Assembly: GCF_017979425.1 (NCBI RefSeq)
Contig: NZ_JAERIS010000005.1
Span: 1-64,000, forward strand
DNA length: 64,000 bases
From: Helicobacter salomonis
GTDB lineage: Bacteria; Campylobacterota; Campylobacteria; Campylobacterales; Helicobacteraceae
Direction of reading: 5' to 3'
The notes under the pieces were generated by a model. It saw nothing but the letters and a program-made list of their open reading frames with translations. It was not told where the DNA came from and did not search any database. Positions 8,908-17,406 of this stretch are shown one piece after another (positions within the stretch are counted from its first letter, which is position 1; every line of letters starts with the position of its first letter). A program made the position numbers and the translations under genes.

Positions 8908-9337
8908 GCTTTTGGATATACAAGCGGATGCGCTCAAATGCAGCCCTTAGTTCAGGGTCTTGGGCGTGGTTGGTGAAAGTGCCCTGTGCGCATTCGTCAT
9001 AATAAAGTTTAGAGGGCTTGGGCTTGAACTTTGCCCTGATCGCTTGGGGCACATAGGCTTTTACTTCAAGTTGATCGGGAATTTCTAAATCTAAGCGTTT
9101 GACCTCTCTGAGTAAAATTTGGCTAAATTCCTGGGCATGTTTGCGAAAATAGCTGTACGCGCTAGGGTGGCCAAAAGCAAGCCAGAGTTTAGAGTTTTTG
9201 ATTATAATGGAGCTAATCGCCTCCCTGATTGGGAGGGGCAAAAAAAGCTTGAGCCGGTTGAGCTTGAGACGCATATCTAGGGGTTTGAGAAAGGGCTTGT
9301 TTTGCAGATCGGACAAAATACTTCGCGAATCTTTCAT
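8888..9337 (-). CDS. hypothetical protein, DciA/DUF721-like
   Basis: A 149-residue basic protein beside uvrC, in the position of HP0820. The central part (SSIIIKNSKLWLAFGHPSAY... FSQILLREVKRL) has the layout of DUF721/DciA proteins, which load the replicative helicase DnaB: a short strand 'k.g.L.v.f..pa' followed by helices. That is a tentative fold-level guess. No signal peptide. The ATG at 9337 lacks a clear ribosome-binding site and its first 36 bases overlap the divergent small lipoprotein gene; a start at Met22 (about 9274) would remove the overlap. Confidence 0.65.
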   Translation of the reverse strand: MKDSRSILSDLQNKPFLKPLDMRLKLNRLKLFLPLPIREAISSIIIKNSKLWLAFGHPSAYSYFRKHAQEFSQILLREVKRLDLEIPDQLEVKAYVPQAIRAKFKPKPSKLYYDECAQGTFTNHAQDPELRAAFERIRLYIQKHANQSA

Positions 9338-9472
9338 TTTAGCATATTAGCATGTTTGCTAGCCGGTTGTGGTTATAAAGCCCCCCCTTTTTACAAGACA
9401 AAACAATCTTCGCCCTATCCTCATGCTCAAATGCCAAATGCCGATCATTCCATCCAAGAGAGTAACCCCTGA
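9302..9472 (+). CDS. small lipoprotein, LptM-like
   Basis: A 56-codon gene ending one base before the ATG at 9473. It starts at TTG 9302 with AAAGGG six bases upstream. The product has a short lipoprotein signal peptide with lipobox LAGC followed by GYKAPPFY. This resembles the small lipoprotein LptM (YifL), whose LxGCGxKGPLY motif helps mature the LPS translocon LptD; in many bacteria the gene precedes lysine-pathway genes such as lysA or dapF. Here it precedes a DapC/AspB-type aminotransferase. The family link is inferred from the motif only. Its start overlaps the divergent gene by 36 bases. Confidence 0.6.
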   Translation: MQIGQNTSRIFHFSILACLLAGCGYKAPPFYKTKQSSPYPHAQMPNADHSIQESNP

Positions 9473-10603
9473 ATGCAATTCACCCCCTACCCCTTTGAAC
9501 GTCTCAATACCCTTTTACAAGGTATCACCCCCTCCAAGATCACCGATTTAAGCATTGGTGAACCCCAATTTCCCACACCTCTATCTATCCAACAAACTTT
9601 GCAGGTCCACACGGACACACTGAGGTTTTACCCCAAAAGCGGGGGAGAAGATTTTTTAAAAGAGGCACAGAGGTGCTTTATAGAACACCATTTCAAGGTG
9701 TGCTTAAGAGATGATCAGATTTTACCCACTTTGGGCTCTAAAGAAGCTCTCTTCAGCTTTCCTATTTTTTATCTGCATGACAAATCTCAGCCCAAGATCG
9801 CCATGCCTGATCCGCTCTACCAAGTCTACCTGGGGAGCGCGCAGGTGGCTAAGGCACAACCCCTTTTTATGCCCCTGAGCCCAGCTAATCACTTCACCCC
9901 TGAGCTAGACCCTGCACTAAAACCCCACCTAGTCATTTTAAACTCCCCCAACAACCCCACCGGGCGCACCTTGAGTTTAGAGGAATTGAAAGTTTGGGTG
10001 TTACGCGCCCTAGAAGAGAATTTTGTGCTTCTCAATGATGAATGCTATAGCAATATCTACGCCACCACACCTCCCCCCTCTATCTTGCAAGCCTGCACTG
10101 AGATAGGCAATACTGAGTTCAAAAATGTCTTAGCGATCAACTCGCTTTCTAAAGCCTTGAGCGCGCCGGGCGTGCGTAGTGCGTATATCGCTGGAGATGC
10201 CAGCATTTTAAAACAATACAAGATTTTTAGAGGTTATAGTGGATGTGCAACTCCTCTGCCCTTGCAACATGCTGGTGCGGTGGGGTGGTTAGATTTTGAG
10301 CAACAGGAGCAAATCCGCCAGCTCTATGCCACCAACTTACAACTAGCCCAAGAAGTCTTAAGCGTACCTATCGCGCCCACAAGCTTTTATGTGTGGCTAG
10401 AGGCGCGTAATGGGAAGGATTTTGCGCGCTATCTGTTCGCCCACACGGGGATTAAAGTTTTGCCCGGCGCGTTTTTAAGCCCTAGTAATAGCCCCCATAG
10501 CGTGCCCTTTGTGCGCGTGGCGTTGGTTTATAAAAATATGCGCCCTATCTTAGAAGATTTAAAAAACGCCCATCAAAATTATTTAAAGGGTGTGGCATGC
10601 TAG
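9473..10603 (+). CDS. class I/II PLP aminotransferase (AspB/DapC-type)
   Basis: A 376-residue fold-type I aminotransferase, the counterpart of HP0624, possibly the succinyl-diaminopimelate aminotransferase of lysine/peptidoglycan synthesis. Seen: [11 protein letters not shown] near the N-terminus, [10 protein letters not shown] with the PLP-contacting Asn/Pro, NDECYSNIY, the PLP-lysine in [16 protein letters not shown] (near residue 229) and the C-terminal Arg in PFVRVALV. The ATG follows the lipoprotein stop directly (TGAATG). It overlaps murC by seven bases. Substrate cannot be decided from sequence; DapC would fit the cell-wall neighbours. Confidence 0.88.
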   Translation: MQFTPYPFERLNTLLQGITPSKITDLSIGEPQFPTPLSIQQTLQVHTDTLRFYPKSGGEDFLKEAQRCFIEHHFKVCLRDDQILPTLGSKEALFSFPIFYLHDKSQPKIAMPDPLYQVYLGSAQVAKAQPLFMPLSPANHFTPELDPALKPHLVILNSPNNPTGRTLSLEELKVWVLRALEENFVLLNDECYSNIYATTPPPSILQACTEIGNTEFKNVLAINSLSKALSAPGVRSAYIAGDASILKQYKIFRGYSGCATPLPLQHAGAVGWLDFEQQEQIRQLYATNLQLAQEVLSVPIAPTSFYVWLEARNGKDFARYLFAHTGIKVLPGAFLSPSNSPHSVPFVRVALVYKNMRPILEDLKNAHQNYLKGVAC

Positions 10604-11931
10604 ATCGCCCCATCCACACCTATAAAATCCATTTCATTGGCATTGGAGGAATTGGTATTTCTGGCTTAGCAAAATATTTAAAAGCACAGGGGGCAGTAGT
10701 GAGTGGCTCGGACTTGGTGCAAAGCTCCATTACAGACTATTTAGCCAACTTAGGTATTCCCATCACTATCCCGCATAACCCAAGCGCGCTCACCGATCAA
10801 GAAGTGGTGATCCACTCCGCCATTATCAAGGTGGACAATGTGGAGATTGTCGCGGCGATGGAGAAAAATTGCGTTATTCTCTCGCGTAAGCGGGCGCTAG
10901 AATACATTTTGGGAGGTAAGCGGGTCTTTAGTGTGTGTGGGGCGCATGGTAAAAGCACCACTAGCGCAATATTAAGCGCATTGTTGCCTCATTTTGGGGC
11001 GATTATCGGGGCGACTAGTAAAGACTTTGGTTCAAATGTGCGCGGGAGCGATAGCTCTAGTTTGGTGTTTGAAGCCGATGAATCCGATCAAAGCTTTTTG
11101 CACTCTAATCCCTATTGTTCGCTGGTCACTAATGCTGAGGTGGAGCATTTAGAGGGTTATGATTATAATTTAGATGCCTTTTATCAAGCCTATACAGACT
11201 TTTTAAAGTTAGCCCAAAAGCGCGTGATCAATGTGGGGGACCCCTTTTTAAAAGAGTGCGGCCTAGAGTCGACACGCCTAGACCCCGCCAAAGACATTAG
11301 TCAAATTAGCTATTTTTTAAGGGAGGATGAACCTTATACTCGTTTTAAGCTCAGAGATTATGGCTTTTTTGAGGTGTGGGGTTTGGGGGAGCACACGGCG
11401 AGCAATGCGGCTTTGGCTATTCTAGCTGCCCTGGAAGAGTTGCCCTTAGAGAGTTTGCGCGCCAATCTGCTAAATTTTAAGGGTATTAAAAAGCGCTTTG
11501 ACATTCTTCAAAAAGACTCACTCTTGCTCATTGACGACTACGCCCACCACCCTACCGAAATTAGTGCTACCCTGCAGGCACTGCAAACCTACGCGCAACT
11601 CAAAGGCTTGCAAGAGAGCATTGTCATTTGGCAACCCCATAAATTCTCGCGTCTATTGGATAATTTGGAGGATTTTCAAGCGTGCTTTAAACACCCTATT
11701 GTGAGTCAACTTTACATTTTGCCCGTATGGCGCGCAGGCGAGCAGCCCCGCGAGGTAGACATGCATACTCTTTTTGGGCATTTGCAACCCACATTTATCG
11801 ATTCTGTGTGGCGCACCCCAAAAGGCTTAGAGCTCTTTGTGCAGGGAGTTAAGATACGCACTTTGCATAGCGGGCTGGTAATAGGCTTTGGAGCAGGCGA
11901 TATTACCAGCCAACTTAGAGGGGAGGTTTAA
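10597..11931 (+). CDS. murC: UDP-N-acetylmuramate--L-alanine ligase
   Basis: Adds L-alanine to UDP-MurNAc, the first amino acid of the peptidoglycan stem. Seen: Rossmann start [20 protein letters not shown]-binding [22 protein letters not shown] and the C-terminal [10 protein letters not shown] of Mur ligases. The 444-residue length is normal. The start overlaps the aminotransferase and the stop overlaps the next ATG by one base (TAATG), so aminotransferase-murC-HP0622-like-mutS2 is one translationally coupled unit as in H. pylori. Confidence 0.96.
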   Translation: MLDRPIHTYKIHFIGIGGIGISGLAKYLKAQGAVVSGSDLVQSSITDYLANLGIPITIPHNPSALTDQEVVIHSAIIKVDNVEIVAAMEKNCVILSRKRALEYILGGKRVFSVCGAHGKSTTSAILSALLPHFGAIIGATSKDFGSNVRGSDSSSLVFEADESDQSFLHSNPYCSLVTNAEVEHLEGYDYNLDAFYQAYTDFLKLAQKRVINVGDPFLKECGLESTRLDPAKDISQISYFLREDEPYTRFKLRDYGFFEVWGLGEHTASNAALAILAALEELPLESLRANLLNFKGIKKRFDILQKDSLLLIDDYAHHPTEISATLQALQTYAQLKGLQESIVIWQPHKFSRLLDNLEDFQACFKHPIVSQLYILPVWRAGEQPREVDMHTLFGHLQPTFIDSVWRTPKGLELFVQGVKIRTLHSGLVIGFGAGDITSQLRGEV

Positions 11932-12287
11932 TGGGGGCGTGGATTGTTTTAGCTCTAGTGTTGCTCTTACTATGGCTACTACTCAAGGATTTTGGGTTGA
12001 CGCGCTTGAAACAAAAGCTAATGGGTGTATTTGCGCTCGCGCTCTTAGGGGGTGTGGTGGGGTTTTACACTTATGAGCAAGATCGCGCCAATCGTACCCA
12101 AATAGATTTGCAACGCGCCTTTTTGCGGGGCGAAACTCTACTCTGTAACCATGTAGAGGTCAATAATAAAAACTTCAATTTGGTAACCGGCACTCTGAGT
12201 TTTTTAGGCAAACCCAATAGCCCCATGAAAGATACCTTGATCGATTTACAATCTTGCCAGAAAAAGCCTCTTGAACACGCTAGCTAA
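11931..12287 (+). CDS. small membrane protein (HP0622-like position)
   Basis: A 118-residue protein with two hydrophobic segments near the N-terminus (about residues 3-18 and 30-48), joined by a basic loop (LTRLKQKLMG), then a likely periplasmic domain with two cysteines (ETLLCNHVEV and LQSCQKK) that could pair. Function unknown. It lies between murC and mutS2 exactly where HP0622 sits, overlapping both, so expression is coupled to them. No family is recognised. Confidence 0.75.
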   Translation: MGAWIVLALVLLLLWLLLKDFGLTRLKQKLMGVFALALLGGVVGFYTYEQDRANRTQIDLQRAFLRGETLLCNHVEVNNKNFNLVTGTLSFLGKPNSPMKDTLIDLQSCQKKPLEHAS

Positions 12288-14496
12288 CCAATTAGATTTA
12301 GAACGCTTTTTAGCTAACTTTGCCAACTTTTTAGCCCGCCCCAAAGAAGTAACAACCCTAACCCTGCGCCCCAGCACTTGGGAGCATTTGCAAGAATTTG
12401 AAAGTCTAGATTTTGCCCCCCCTAGCGCGATCATCTGCCTAAAAGAAGCTCTCAAAGCCTTTAAAAAGGGAGGGGTATGGCGTTTAGAAATTTTATTTGA
12501 ATTTGTGAAGATCACGCGCTATTTTGCCTATCTAAAAGCGCGCGCGCGCCCCAAAGAACATCCCCATGTATGCGCCTATTTAGAAAATATTCACTTCCCC
12601 GCTCCTCTGTTAGAGCTAGAGGCGTGCATGCAAGATGTCCCCGCTCTCAAAGAGGGTTTTTACCCCGAATTAGACGCGTTGTTAGAGAGTTTAGGGCGTT
12701 TGCAAGTCCAACAAAAACAAGTCTTCAATCAAATCTTAAGCCGCTCGACTCTGCAACTCTATCTAGCCGATCGCCAAGTGCATTTTGTGCAGGGGATCGA
12801 AACTTTGCTACTCAAGCCGGGCTTTTCTGCCGTGCTTAAGGGCGCGGTGGTGGCGCGCTCCCATAGTGGGCAATTTTACATAGAACCCTTAGAAGTGAAG
12901 AGTTTAGCGCGCAAAATCCAAGAAACGCGCAATAAAATAGAAGAGAGTGTCGCGTACATCTGCGCACAATGGAGTCAAAAATTACGTCCCTATTTTTTAT
13001 TTTTGCGCTTTATTAATCACGAATTTGACTATATAGACCATCTGCAGGCTCGCATATGTTTTGCTAAAAGCGCGAATCTAAGCTTTATCAAGCCCAACGC
13101 ACACGGGCATTTTGTGCTCAAAGATTTTGAACACCCCAATCTCAACAACCCTAAACCCCTTTGTTTAGACTTCAACCAAGCCCTGCTGTTGGTTACGGGG
13201 GTTAATACGGGGGGTAAAACGATGTTGCTCAAATCCATTTTGAGCGCGACGTGGCTGGCTAAACACTTTTTGCCCTTTAAGATCAACGCGCACCACTCCC
13301 AAATCCCCCATATAGAAAATATCCAAGCCATCATCAACGACCCACAGAATAGCCAAAATGACATCTCCACCTTCGCCGGGCGCATGCTCGATTTTAGCCA
13401 TGCTCTAACTACCCCTCATCTCTTGCTAGGAGTGGATGAGATCGAACTAGGCACGGACGCATCAGAGGCAAGTTGTTTGTATAAAGTGTTGCTAGAAACA
13501 TTGTTAGCTAAGGGGGCTAAGGTGGTGGTAACCACGCACCACAAGCATTTAGCGATGTTGTTGGCTAAAAATCCTGCCGTGCAACTGCTCGCAGCTAATT
13601 ATGATCTGCAAGCTCAAATGCCTACCTACACCTTCACCCCGGGACTCATTGGCAAGAGTTACGCCTTTGAGAGTGCCCTGCGTTATGGTGTGCCTTTGGA
13701 TTTGATAGAGCAAGCGCGCGCCCTCTATGGCGCAGAGCAAACCCACTTAAATGCTTTAATTGAGCGCACCAGCGCGCTAGAGCAAGAGCTCCTTAACGAG
13801 CGTGCCCAGTTAGAATATGCTAAACAAGCCCATGCGCAGAGCGTGCAAGCGCACTTGGCGCAAATGCAAGATGCTCAAGAGCAACAAGAAGTCAAACAGC
13901 GCACCCTAGAAAAAAGCTACCAGCAGGCATTAAGAGCGCTACAAGATGCGCTTAAAGAGTTTGAACGCACCCATAATAAAAGCCACGCCCACCAGCAAAT
14001 CCAAGCCATCAGAGAGGGTTTAAAGCTAACCAAGCCCCCAGAGTCTAAGTCTTTAGAAACTTCCCTTACCATTGGCATGGGGGTTGTCTATGGAAAACAA
14101 AAAGGGCAGATTGTGGGTTTGAGTGGGGAATTATTTGTCGTGCTCTTAGAGAATGGACTCAAGATCAAGACTCGCGCCCATGCCCTCAAAGTGTCTCACA
14201 CACGCCCCCAAGCCCCCAAGCCCCAAGTTAAATTAGAGTGCAAGCCCCAAGCCCACGCGCGCATGCGCCTAGATGTGCGCGCTTTAGAGGTGCAAGAAGC
14301 CCTAGAGCAAGCCCAAGACTTCTTAGCCAACGCGCTTTTAGCCGGTTTTGAAGAAGTGTTGATTGTACATGGCAAGGGTAAGGGGATTTTACGCCAAGCC
14401 CTTAAGGGGTGGCTCAAAACCCATCCTAAGGTGATTTCTTTTGAGGACGCACCCTATAATCTGGGCGGTTCAGGTGCGCAGATTATCAAAATATGA
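12271..14496 (+). CDS. mutS2: endonuclease MutS2
   Basis: MutS2 suppresses homologous recombination and, in H. pylori, repairs oxidative DNA damage; newer work also ties it to rescue of collided ribosomes. Seen: MutS core with Walker A VNTGGKTMLLKS (near residue 310), Walker B LLGVDEIELGTDASE, the coiled-coil region (about 495-580) and the C-terminal Smr nuclease domain with LDVRALEVQEALE and VHGKGKGILR (about 665-720). It lacks the mismatch-reading N-terminal domain of MutS1, as expected. Length 741. The start is TTG at 12271, 17 bases inside the preceding gene. Confidence 0.94.
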   Translation: MNTLANQLDLERFLANFANFLARPKEVTTLTLRPSTWEHLQEFESLDFAPPSAIICLKEALKAFKKGGVWRLEILFEFVKITRYFAYLKARARPKEHPHVCAYLENIHFPAPLLELEACMQDVPALKEGFYPELDALLESLGRLQVQQKQVFNQILSRSTLQLYLADRQVHFVQGIETLLLKPGFSAVLKGAVVARSHSGQFYIEPLEVKSLARKIQETRNKIEESVAYICAQWSQKLRPYFLFLRFINHEFDYIDHLQARICFAKSANLSFIKPNAHGHFVLKDFEHPNLNNPKPLCLDFNQALLLVTGVNTGGKTMLLKSILSATWLAKHFLPFKINAHHSQIPHIENIQAIINDPQNSQNDISTFAGRMLDFSHALTTPHLLLGVDEIELGTDASEASCLYKVLLETLLAKGAKVVVTTHHKHLAMLLAKNPAVQLLAANYDLQAQMPTYTFTPGLIGKSYAFESALRYGVPLDLIEQARALYGAEQTHLNALIERTSALEQELLNERAQLEYAKQAHAQSVQAHLAQMQDAQEQQEVKQRTLEKSYQQALRALQDALKEFERTHNKSHAHQQIQAIREGLKLTKPPESKSLETSLTIGMGVVYGKQKGQIVGLSGELFVVLLENGLKIKTRAHALKVSHTRPQAPKPQVKLECKPQAHARMRLDVRALEVQEALEQAQDFLANALLAGFEEVLIVHGKGKGILRQALKGWLKTHPKVISFEDAPYNLGGSGAQIIKI

Positions 14497-14501
14497 ATGG
14501 C

Positions 14502-15356
14502 TTAAAAATTGTAGATATAGTTAGCAAAGAGGGCGAGTTTGCGCCTGAAGACAATGCTAGCTGAACCATTTTTGCCATAATTGCCCCAGTCGTTGCGATC
14601 TTTTTCTGTGTAATAATTATGTGCCATGAAGGGGAATCGCACCCCCATCTCAAACCCTTGGTGCTTGGTCAAATGCACTCTAAAACCCCCTTGAAGCGCA
14701 ATCTGAAAACTGGGCATGTTGTAAAACTTGGCCTCCTGTCCAAAGGACTCCATCAAGCTTGCCTGATTTTTCCAGTAAGCGTCAGCGCTCACACAGCGGT
14801 GCGGTTCGCTAGGAATTTGGGTTTGACAGCTCTTGTTGCTGGCATAACTCTTTCCCAGTAACCAGCTCTCCCCCCCTATAATTGTTCCCACGAAAATCCC
14901 TAGACTAACTTCTTTTCTATCATAAAAATTGGAGAGAAGATCGATTCCTGCGCCGTAAAAAAACACCGCAACACTCTGGGTGGCATTGATTCTCTGTTGG
15001 GTTTGCCGACCAAAGGCAAGGTAGGAATAATATCCTCCCTGCGCGCTTCCAAAGGCATAGTAACGCAAACCAAAGCGTTTTTCCTTGCCAAAAAATTGTT
15101 TATAGCCCACTTGTAAATCGCCCCCAAAGAGGGCCCCAGAATATTTATCACCTCCCAAAATTTCACTACCCACACGAGGTATGGGCGCAAAAGGCTCAAA
15201 TAGGTTTTCCATGACCATCTTGAAGTTCCAATCGCGCATGAAGTGGGAATACACGAATCCACCTCCCAAAAATGCTCCATTGCCCTCCGCATTGAGAGAT
15301 ATAAAAAGGGTGCTAAGTGTGGCTAAAACATGTTTGTAGCGAGAAAATAATAGCAT
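14502..15356 (-). CDS. Helicobacter outer-membrane beta-barrel protein (Hop/Hor family)
   Basis: Signal peptide (from ATG 15356: MLLFSRYKHVLATLSTLFISLNA) followed by EGNGAFLGGGFVYS, the N-terminal pattern of Helicobacter OMPs. The rest alternates aromatic and small residues, with one cysteine pair (SCQTQIPSEPHRC), and ends in ...LALFANYIYNF, the terminal-Phe signal for barrel insertion. About 284 residues. Possible earlier starts are ATG 15380 and GTG 15395; the GTG is preceded directly by a G5AG7 tract. I prefer 15356 for its signal peptide and a GGAG ten bases upstream. Likely an adhesin or porin; the ligand is unknown. Confidence 0.82.
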   Translation of the reverse strand: MLLFSRYKHVLATLSTLFISLNAEGNGAFLGGGFVYSHFMRDWNFKMVMENLFEPFAPIPRVGSEILGGDKYSGALFGGDLQVGYKQFFGKEKRFGLRYYAFGSAQGGYYSYLAFGRQTQQRINATQSVAVFFYGAGIDLLSNFYDRKEVSLGIFVGTIIGGESWLLGKSYASNKSCQTQIPSEPHRCVSADAYWKNQASLMESFGQEAKFYNMPSFQIALQGGFRVHLTKHQGFEMGVRFPFMAHNYYTEKDRNDWGNYGKNGSASIVFRRKLALFANYIYNF

Positions 15357-15395
15357 CAGAATCTTGCTCCATGGATGCATCTTGGCGCGAAACAC

Positions 15396-15412
15396 CCCCC
15401 CTCCCCCGAGGG
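15396..15412 (-). repeat. poly-G tracts upstream of the OMP gene
   Basis: Reading the minus strand, G5-A-G7 runs into the GTG at 15395 and lies about 40 bases before the preferred ATG. Such tracts in Helicobacter OMP genes vary in length by slipped-strand mispairing and change expression. Confidence 0.5.
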
Positions 15413-15429
15413 AAGAATTTCCTAACTAA

Positions 15430-15447
15430 AGTGTCCCAAAGGACACT
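15430..15447. repeat. perfect 7-bp inverted repeat in the OMP leader
   Basis: AGTGTCC, loop CAAA, GGACACT: a stable small hairpin in the predicted 5' untranslated region of the OMP gene. There is no T-run, so it is more likely a stability or regulatory element than a terminator. Confidence 0.45.
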
Positions 15448-15507
15448 AACTAACAAAACTCCACATCGAACGCCTCTCACAAGACCACTTCCAGAGGACG
15501 ATCGTAG

Positions 15508-15518
15508 GGATTGTAGCA
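15508..15518 (-). promoter_or_regulatory. extended -10 promoter of the OMP gene
   Basis: Minus strand TATGCTACAAT: TGC followed by TACAAT (15510-15515). It would give a leader of roughly 110-150 bases containing the inverted repeat at 15430 and the poly-G tracts. Confidence 0.45.
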
Positions 15519-15536
15519 TAACTAAACTAAGTGCTT

Positions 15537-15556
15537 GCACTTCCATCGTGAAGTGC
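15537..15556 (-). terminator. inverted repeat after the 15604 gene
   Basis: GCACTTC, six-base loop, GAAGTGC, 48 bases beyond the stop of the minus-strand gene ending at 15604. There is no clear T-tract, so a factor-independent terminator is not certain. Confidence 0.35.
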
Positions 15557-15603
15557 CCACATGCTACTATCCCTATAACAGAATAACCAAAACTAAGACT
15601 CGT

Positions 15604-16434
15604 TTAAGGTTGTAGAGGTTCTAGGAGCACTCTAATACCCGCTTTAAGCACAAGAGGATTCTTCATGTCGCTTATCCTGATAAAGCGCACGCGATCGGGT
15701 ATATCTAAATTCACCTGCGGGGTGGCCTTGACACTATGTGTAAAATCTAGCATGTGTAATGAAGAATCAAAAAAACTAATTTGAGGATACCATTCGGGCG
15801 TGTTGGCAATGATGTGTAACCTGCCGCTATAGCCCATGTCCAACCAATACTCTCCGCTAATTTCTTTAAGCGCCAAGTAATTGCCTGAGGGAATGATCGT
15901 AGTTGCATTAGCTAACTTTGGAGTGCGCACTCCAAAATAATACACCCAGTCCCGCAAATTATTGCGTTTTAAATCCGCTAAGATGAAACCTTTCCTAGCG
16001 AAAAGCACAGCGATCAAGTTTGGGTCTAGGGCGTATTCTGTCTTAAGTGTAAAGACTGCTTTGCTCCATGCGTCTTTGTAATCCACCTCCAAGACCGTAA
16101 AATACGCATAGCCCATGGACGCAAGCACACTTTGGATGGTTTTCAAAAGCAATAGAGGAGAAGTTTTCGCTTGAAAACTCACCTGCAATGTGCTGGGTTT
16201 GCCAAATTTCAAAGGTAAGAGACCATTGTCCTTCAAAGCGTCCACCACTTTTTTGACTTGTAGCTGCCCTTGCTGGTAAAATGTCTCGCGTTTGTTAAAC
16301 ACACGCCAGATGAAGTTTTTATTGACCTGATAAAACTTTTCACCCACCAGATTCTTGATTTTGTCTTCCAAGGCATCGCCCAGGAGAAACCCATGCCAAG
16401 TTGCGAGAATTGCCAGGCATGCTAGAAATCTCAA
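15604..16434 (-). CDS. secreted periplasmic protein of unknown function
   Basis: A 276-residue protein with a signal peptide (about residues 1-20, FLACLAILATWHGFLLGDA) and no further membrane segment. The middle has a two-subdomain feel: LQVSFQAKTSPLLLLKTIQSVLASMGY looks like a secretin-type or AMIN-like alpha/beta unit, and the C-terminal half is beta-rich. I recognise no family. It ends a run rpmE-rsmI-rlmB-(RodZ-like)-this gene, three bases after the RodZ-like stop, so it is probably co-expressed with that envelope protein. Confidence 0.72.
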   Translation of the reverse strand: MRFLACLAILATWHGFLLGDALEDKIKNLVGEKFYQVNKNFIWRVFNKRETFYQQGQLQVKKVVDALKDNGLLPLKFGKPSTLQVSFQAKTSPLLLLKTIQSVLASMGYAYFTVLEVDYKDAWSKAVFTLKTEYALDPNLIAVLFARKGFILADLKRNNLRDWVYYFGVRTPKLANATTIIPSGNYLALKEISGEYWLDMGYSGRLHIIANTPEWYPQISFFDSSLHMLDFTHSVKATPQVNLDIPDRVRFIRISDMKNPLVLKAGIRVLLEPLQP

Positions 16435-16437
16435 GAC

Positions 16438-17406
16438 TTATTTACTCCGTTCTTGATAGTGGGTATAGCTGATGCGGCGTAAACCATTTTTGGGTGTATA
16501 GAGAAGTCTTAAAGGCTTATCCTGACGGAAATCAGAAACTTGGCCATTGGCCTCTAAAGATACATTGCCTCGCCCAAAAGCTAGGAGCCATTTATGCCCC
16601 TTGGTTTCTAAAATAAGGGGATCTCTTATGGTAACTTGAGTCTTTTTCCTAGTATTTAAATCGATGCGCTCCATCCACACTTCTTCCTTGGGTGTGATAA
16701 CGATTACCTTAGACTTATCAATGGGTGCCTCCTGAGCAGCCTCCTGAGATGGCGAACCCTCCTGGACCTGTTGATTTGCTTGGGTAATTTGTTTTTCCTC
16801 TTGATTGGAAGCAGGAGTTGTTGGAGGTGGTGTTTCTGCTTGTGGGGCTTGAGATACACTGGGTTCTGGAGTTTTTTGGGCAGATTCTGGAATGGTTGAA
16901 GTCGGTTCAGCCACGCTAGACTCTGCGTTATCCTGGGTAGGAGATGGTGTAGATGTATCTTGTTTTTGGTTTGGTTCTTGTGATGGAGTGTAGCGATTGT
17001 AATAAATGTAGGCCCCAACTCCTACCAGCAAAACCAAGGGCAAAACCCACGTCAGCTTCGAAGTTTTTTTAGGTTGGAAAGAAGCAAGTGCTTCTGGGTC
17101 CGAGCGAGGAGTATTCACAAAGGGCGACTTCTCTGATGTATCAGGCTTATCCTCTATAGGAGGTTTGAAGAAAAAGCTTTTATCGTATTCTATAAGCCAT
17201 TGACCCAAGTTCAGATCATACTCTTTCTCTAAAATTTGAATAAAACCCACTGCGTGCACGCGTTGCAAATCTTCAAAACGCTTCTCTAAAATTGCCGTGA
17301 TCTTGGGATGAGCGATCTTGGTTGTTTGGGCAATTTCTTGGATACCCCTTTCTTTGAGAGAGGCAAGATTTTTGTCCAATTCTGCTAGTTTTGCTTGGTC
17401 TTCCAT
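16438..17406 (-). CDS. RodZ-like bitopic membrane protein
   Basis: The N-terminal 75 residues resemble the helix-turn-helix of RodZ: LKERGIQEIAQTTKIAHPKI then LQRVHAVGFIQILEKEYDL and LIEYD. A single membrane segment follows at about 117-136 (WVLPLVLLVGVGAYIYY), then a Pro/Thr/Gln/Ser-rich linker (about 140-230) and a C-terminal beta domain with EEVWMERIDL and LLAFGRGNVSLEANGQ, like DUF4115 of RodZ. RodZ links MreB to the cell-wall elongation machine and controls shape. The assignment is by domain order and motif. Order and overlap with rlmB (shares base 17406) suggest one transcript. Confidence 0.72.
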   Translation of the reverse strand: MEDQAKLAELDKNLASLKERGIQEIAQTTKIAHPKITAILEKRFEDLQRVHAVGFIQILEKEYDLNLGQWLIEYDKSFFFKPPIEDKPDTSEKSPFVNTPRSDPEALASFQPKKTSKLTWVLPLVLLVGVGAYIYYNRYTPSQEPNQKQDTSTPSPTQDNAESSVAEPTSTIPESAQKTPEPSVSQAPQAETPPPTTPASNQEEKQITQANQQVQEGSPSQEAAQEAPIDKSKVIVITPKEEVWMERIDLNTRKKTQVTIRDPLILETKGHKWLLAFGRGNVSLEANGQVSDFRQDKPLRLLYTPKNGLRRISYTHYQERSK

